Assembly (NCBI GenBank): GCA_020465985.1 | Contig: JAANYP010007979.1 | Span: 48,228-112,227 of the forward strand | From: Centrapalus pauciflorus | Taxonomy: Eukaryota > Streptophyta > Magnoliopsida > Asterales > Asteraceae | Length of the DNA: 64,000 nt | Reading direction: 5' to 3' | Shown: positions 62,991 through 64,000 of the stretch, one piece after another | Numbering within the stretch: the stretch's first letter is position 1 | Layout of the letters: each line of letters begins with the position of its first letter | The notes under the pieces: model-generated | The model's input: only the letters and a program-made list of their open reading frames with translations | Databases searched by the model: none | What the model was told of the DNA's origin: nothing | Made by a program: the position numbers and the translations under genes

Positions 62991-64000
62991 GTTGATGCAT
63001 TTGAAGGTTGAATTTAAGGCCTGTTACATGCCTTATTGAAACCTGAAAATGATTTGCAATATCAGTCTAAAGCTGTTCTATATGTTGCATGTGTTGCAAC
63101 TAAGACAGTTTGTCCAAGCTGCTCTGTCTGCTGAACAGGCTGGACATAAACTGTCTACGCTGCTCTACACTGTTGAGCAGCTTGGGCAATTTTAAAGTGT
63201 TCTGTTCTTTGTGAACAGAACCTGTTCTTTGTGAACAGGCTAAACACTTTATGGAAATTGTTTCCAAGTCATCATGTATTGTTTTTGACTACAAGATAAG
63301 TTTACAAAGTCGAAGACAAAGTGGAAAACAGAACTGCTCAGCCTGCCCACGCTGTTCTGTAACATGAAGACAAAAGGTTATTTGAAAAAGGGTGACAAAC
63401 CTTTTTCTTATATCAAAATAGGCCTTTACAAGGAAGAAAGACGCAAAGTTGACATTCCTAAATTAGTTAAAGGCAATGCAACAGTTGACAAAGTAAAAAG
63501 ACAAAAGTTCTGCACATGTGAAGACAAGTCTGCTTTTCAGAAAAGTGCAGAAAAGGTTATGTTGTCTTTTCAACAAGACTTTTCCTTTTCATTCCGTCCA
63601 ATGAAGATGTTTCTCTTAGATCCTCTAAGTGAGTATAAAAGGAAGCTTCTAAGGTCAGAAAGAAGTGTGAAGAAAGCTAAGTGCTGAAACCCAAGAGTGA
63701 ACATGCAAGTGTGTTTTCATGCATGCAAGCCTGCTTGTGTAATACAGTTTCTTTGTGTCTAAGCTGTCCTACATAAGTTGTCCCTCTGAGTCTTGTAAAC
63801 ACAGTGAGTGCTTCTTAGTGAGTGTATTCATTGTAAACTAGTTTGAGTCTGTCTTAGACTAGTAAACATACTGTTGTATCTGTCATCTCAGCTTGAACTA
63901 TTCCGCATTCAAGCTTGTTTGTAATTAACAAATTGTTGATAATACATACAAACATTGAAAAAATAGTGTGTAGTTTTTAAATTGCTGTATTCACCCCCCC
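62991..64000 (+). repeat. S3 3' LTR, incomplete at the window edge
   Basis: I place the start at TGTTGATGC (62991); 62979 is also possible. U3 carries perfect stem-loops: CTGCTC/GAGCAG (63160-63180), GTTCTGTTC/GAACAGAAC (63199-63221) and CCTGTTC/GAACAGG (63221-63239). A TATA box GTATAAAA is at 63633-63640. The sequence ends in CACCCCCCC with no LTR end reached. The open frame at 63364-63687 is in U3 and has no recognisable content. Confidence 0.7.
63633..63640 (+). promoter_or_regulatory. S3 LTR TATA box
   Basis: GTATAAAA followed by GGAAGC, about 640 bases into the LTR, the likely core promoter of the element RNA. Confidence 0.55.

Larger units (their letters stand above)
59801..64000 (+). 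mobile_element. Sirevirus S3, 5'-truncated, runs off the right edge
   Basis: Begins inside reverse transcriptase, then RNase H, a spacer, an env-like ORF in pieces, a purine tract and an LTR that is not finished at 64000. Different family from S1/S2 (FKISMMGELTFFLG against FQMSSMGELTFFLG). 5' LTR, gag, protease and integrase are missing. Confidence 0.85.

Noticed and set aside
63364..63687. Lys-rich ORF of 107 codons
   Set aside because: Lies in the U3 of the S3 LTR directly upstream of the TATA box; no recognisable domain.

Overview
This is repeat-dense plant nuclear DNA. It contains no host gene, tRNA or rRNA that I can support. Almost the whole window is LTR retrotransposons of two superfamilies (Ty1/copia and Ty3/gypsy) nested in one another, with smaller DNA transposons, fold-back elements, TA microsatellites and a minisatellite between them. 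The host is a flowering plant: all five primer sites seen match initiator methionine tRNA (TGGTAT-type), and the elements are Sirevirus, Ale/Retrofit-like copia and Tekay-like gypsy. The extra 3' ORF of the Sireviruses (with a FLMYPRF-type block) resembles, from memory, ORFs common in Asteraceae assemblies, so an asterid is likely but unproven.

Layout. 1-18042: Sirevirus S1, entering from the left edge, with a second, nearly complete Sirevirus S2 (6747-17616) inserted in the TA-rich middle of the S1 3' LTR. 18043-23494: minus-strand copia element A (decayed gag, long leader, primer site, 5' LTR), the target of S1. 23495-36599: minus-strand Ale-type copia element, interrupted in pol by A and in gag by Tekay gypsy T1 (25688-34981, duplicated target GTGGG). 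This gives a readable order: Ale copia first, then A and T1 into it, S1 into A, S2 into S1.

36600-52560: AT-rich spacer with a Harbinger-type MITE, two copies of a 640-bp repeat, a CACTA-like fragment, and a young pol-less Sirevirus-like element B (38365-47249, target copy GCAAC, LTRs differing at 3 sites). B contains a gypsy solo LTR that itself holds a second solo LTR. Then come a TIR element and a 0.5-kb-armed inverted repeat. 52561-55597: two related fold-back elements bounded by TA tracts; the larger carries about 2.1 kb of 21-bp minisatellite that reverses orientation halfway. 55598-64000: a TIR-element fragment cut by gypsy T2, whose gag-protease is fused in frame to the reverse transcriptase/RNase H of a third Sirevirus (S3), followed by S3's env-like ORF and LTR.

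Nearly every coding region carries stops or frameshifts. The long open frames are S2 gag (757 codons), S2 protease-integrase (647) and the T2/S3 chimera (about 810). The most unusual signals are: an array of seven tandem hairpins in B whose stems differ but stay complementary; an exact 138-bp inverted gag copy inside the S2 env-like ORF; the open gypsy-copia chimera; and the paired TA-bounded fold-back elements. Substitution counts and alignments were made by eye.
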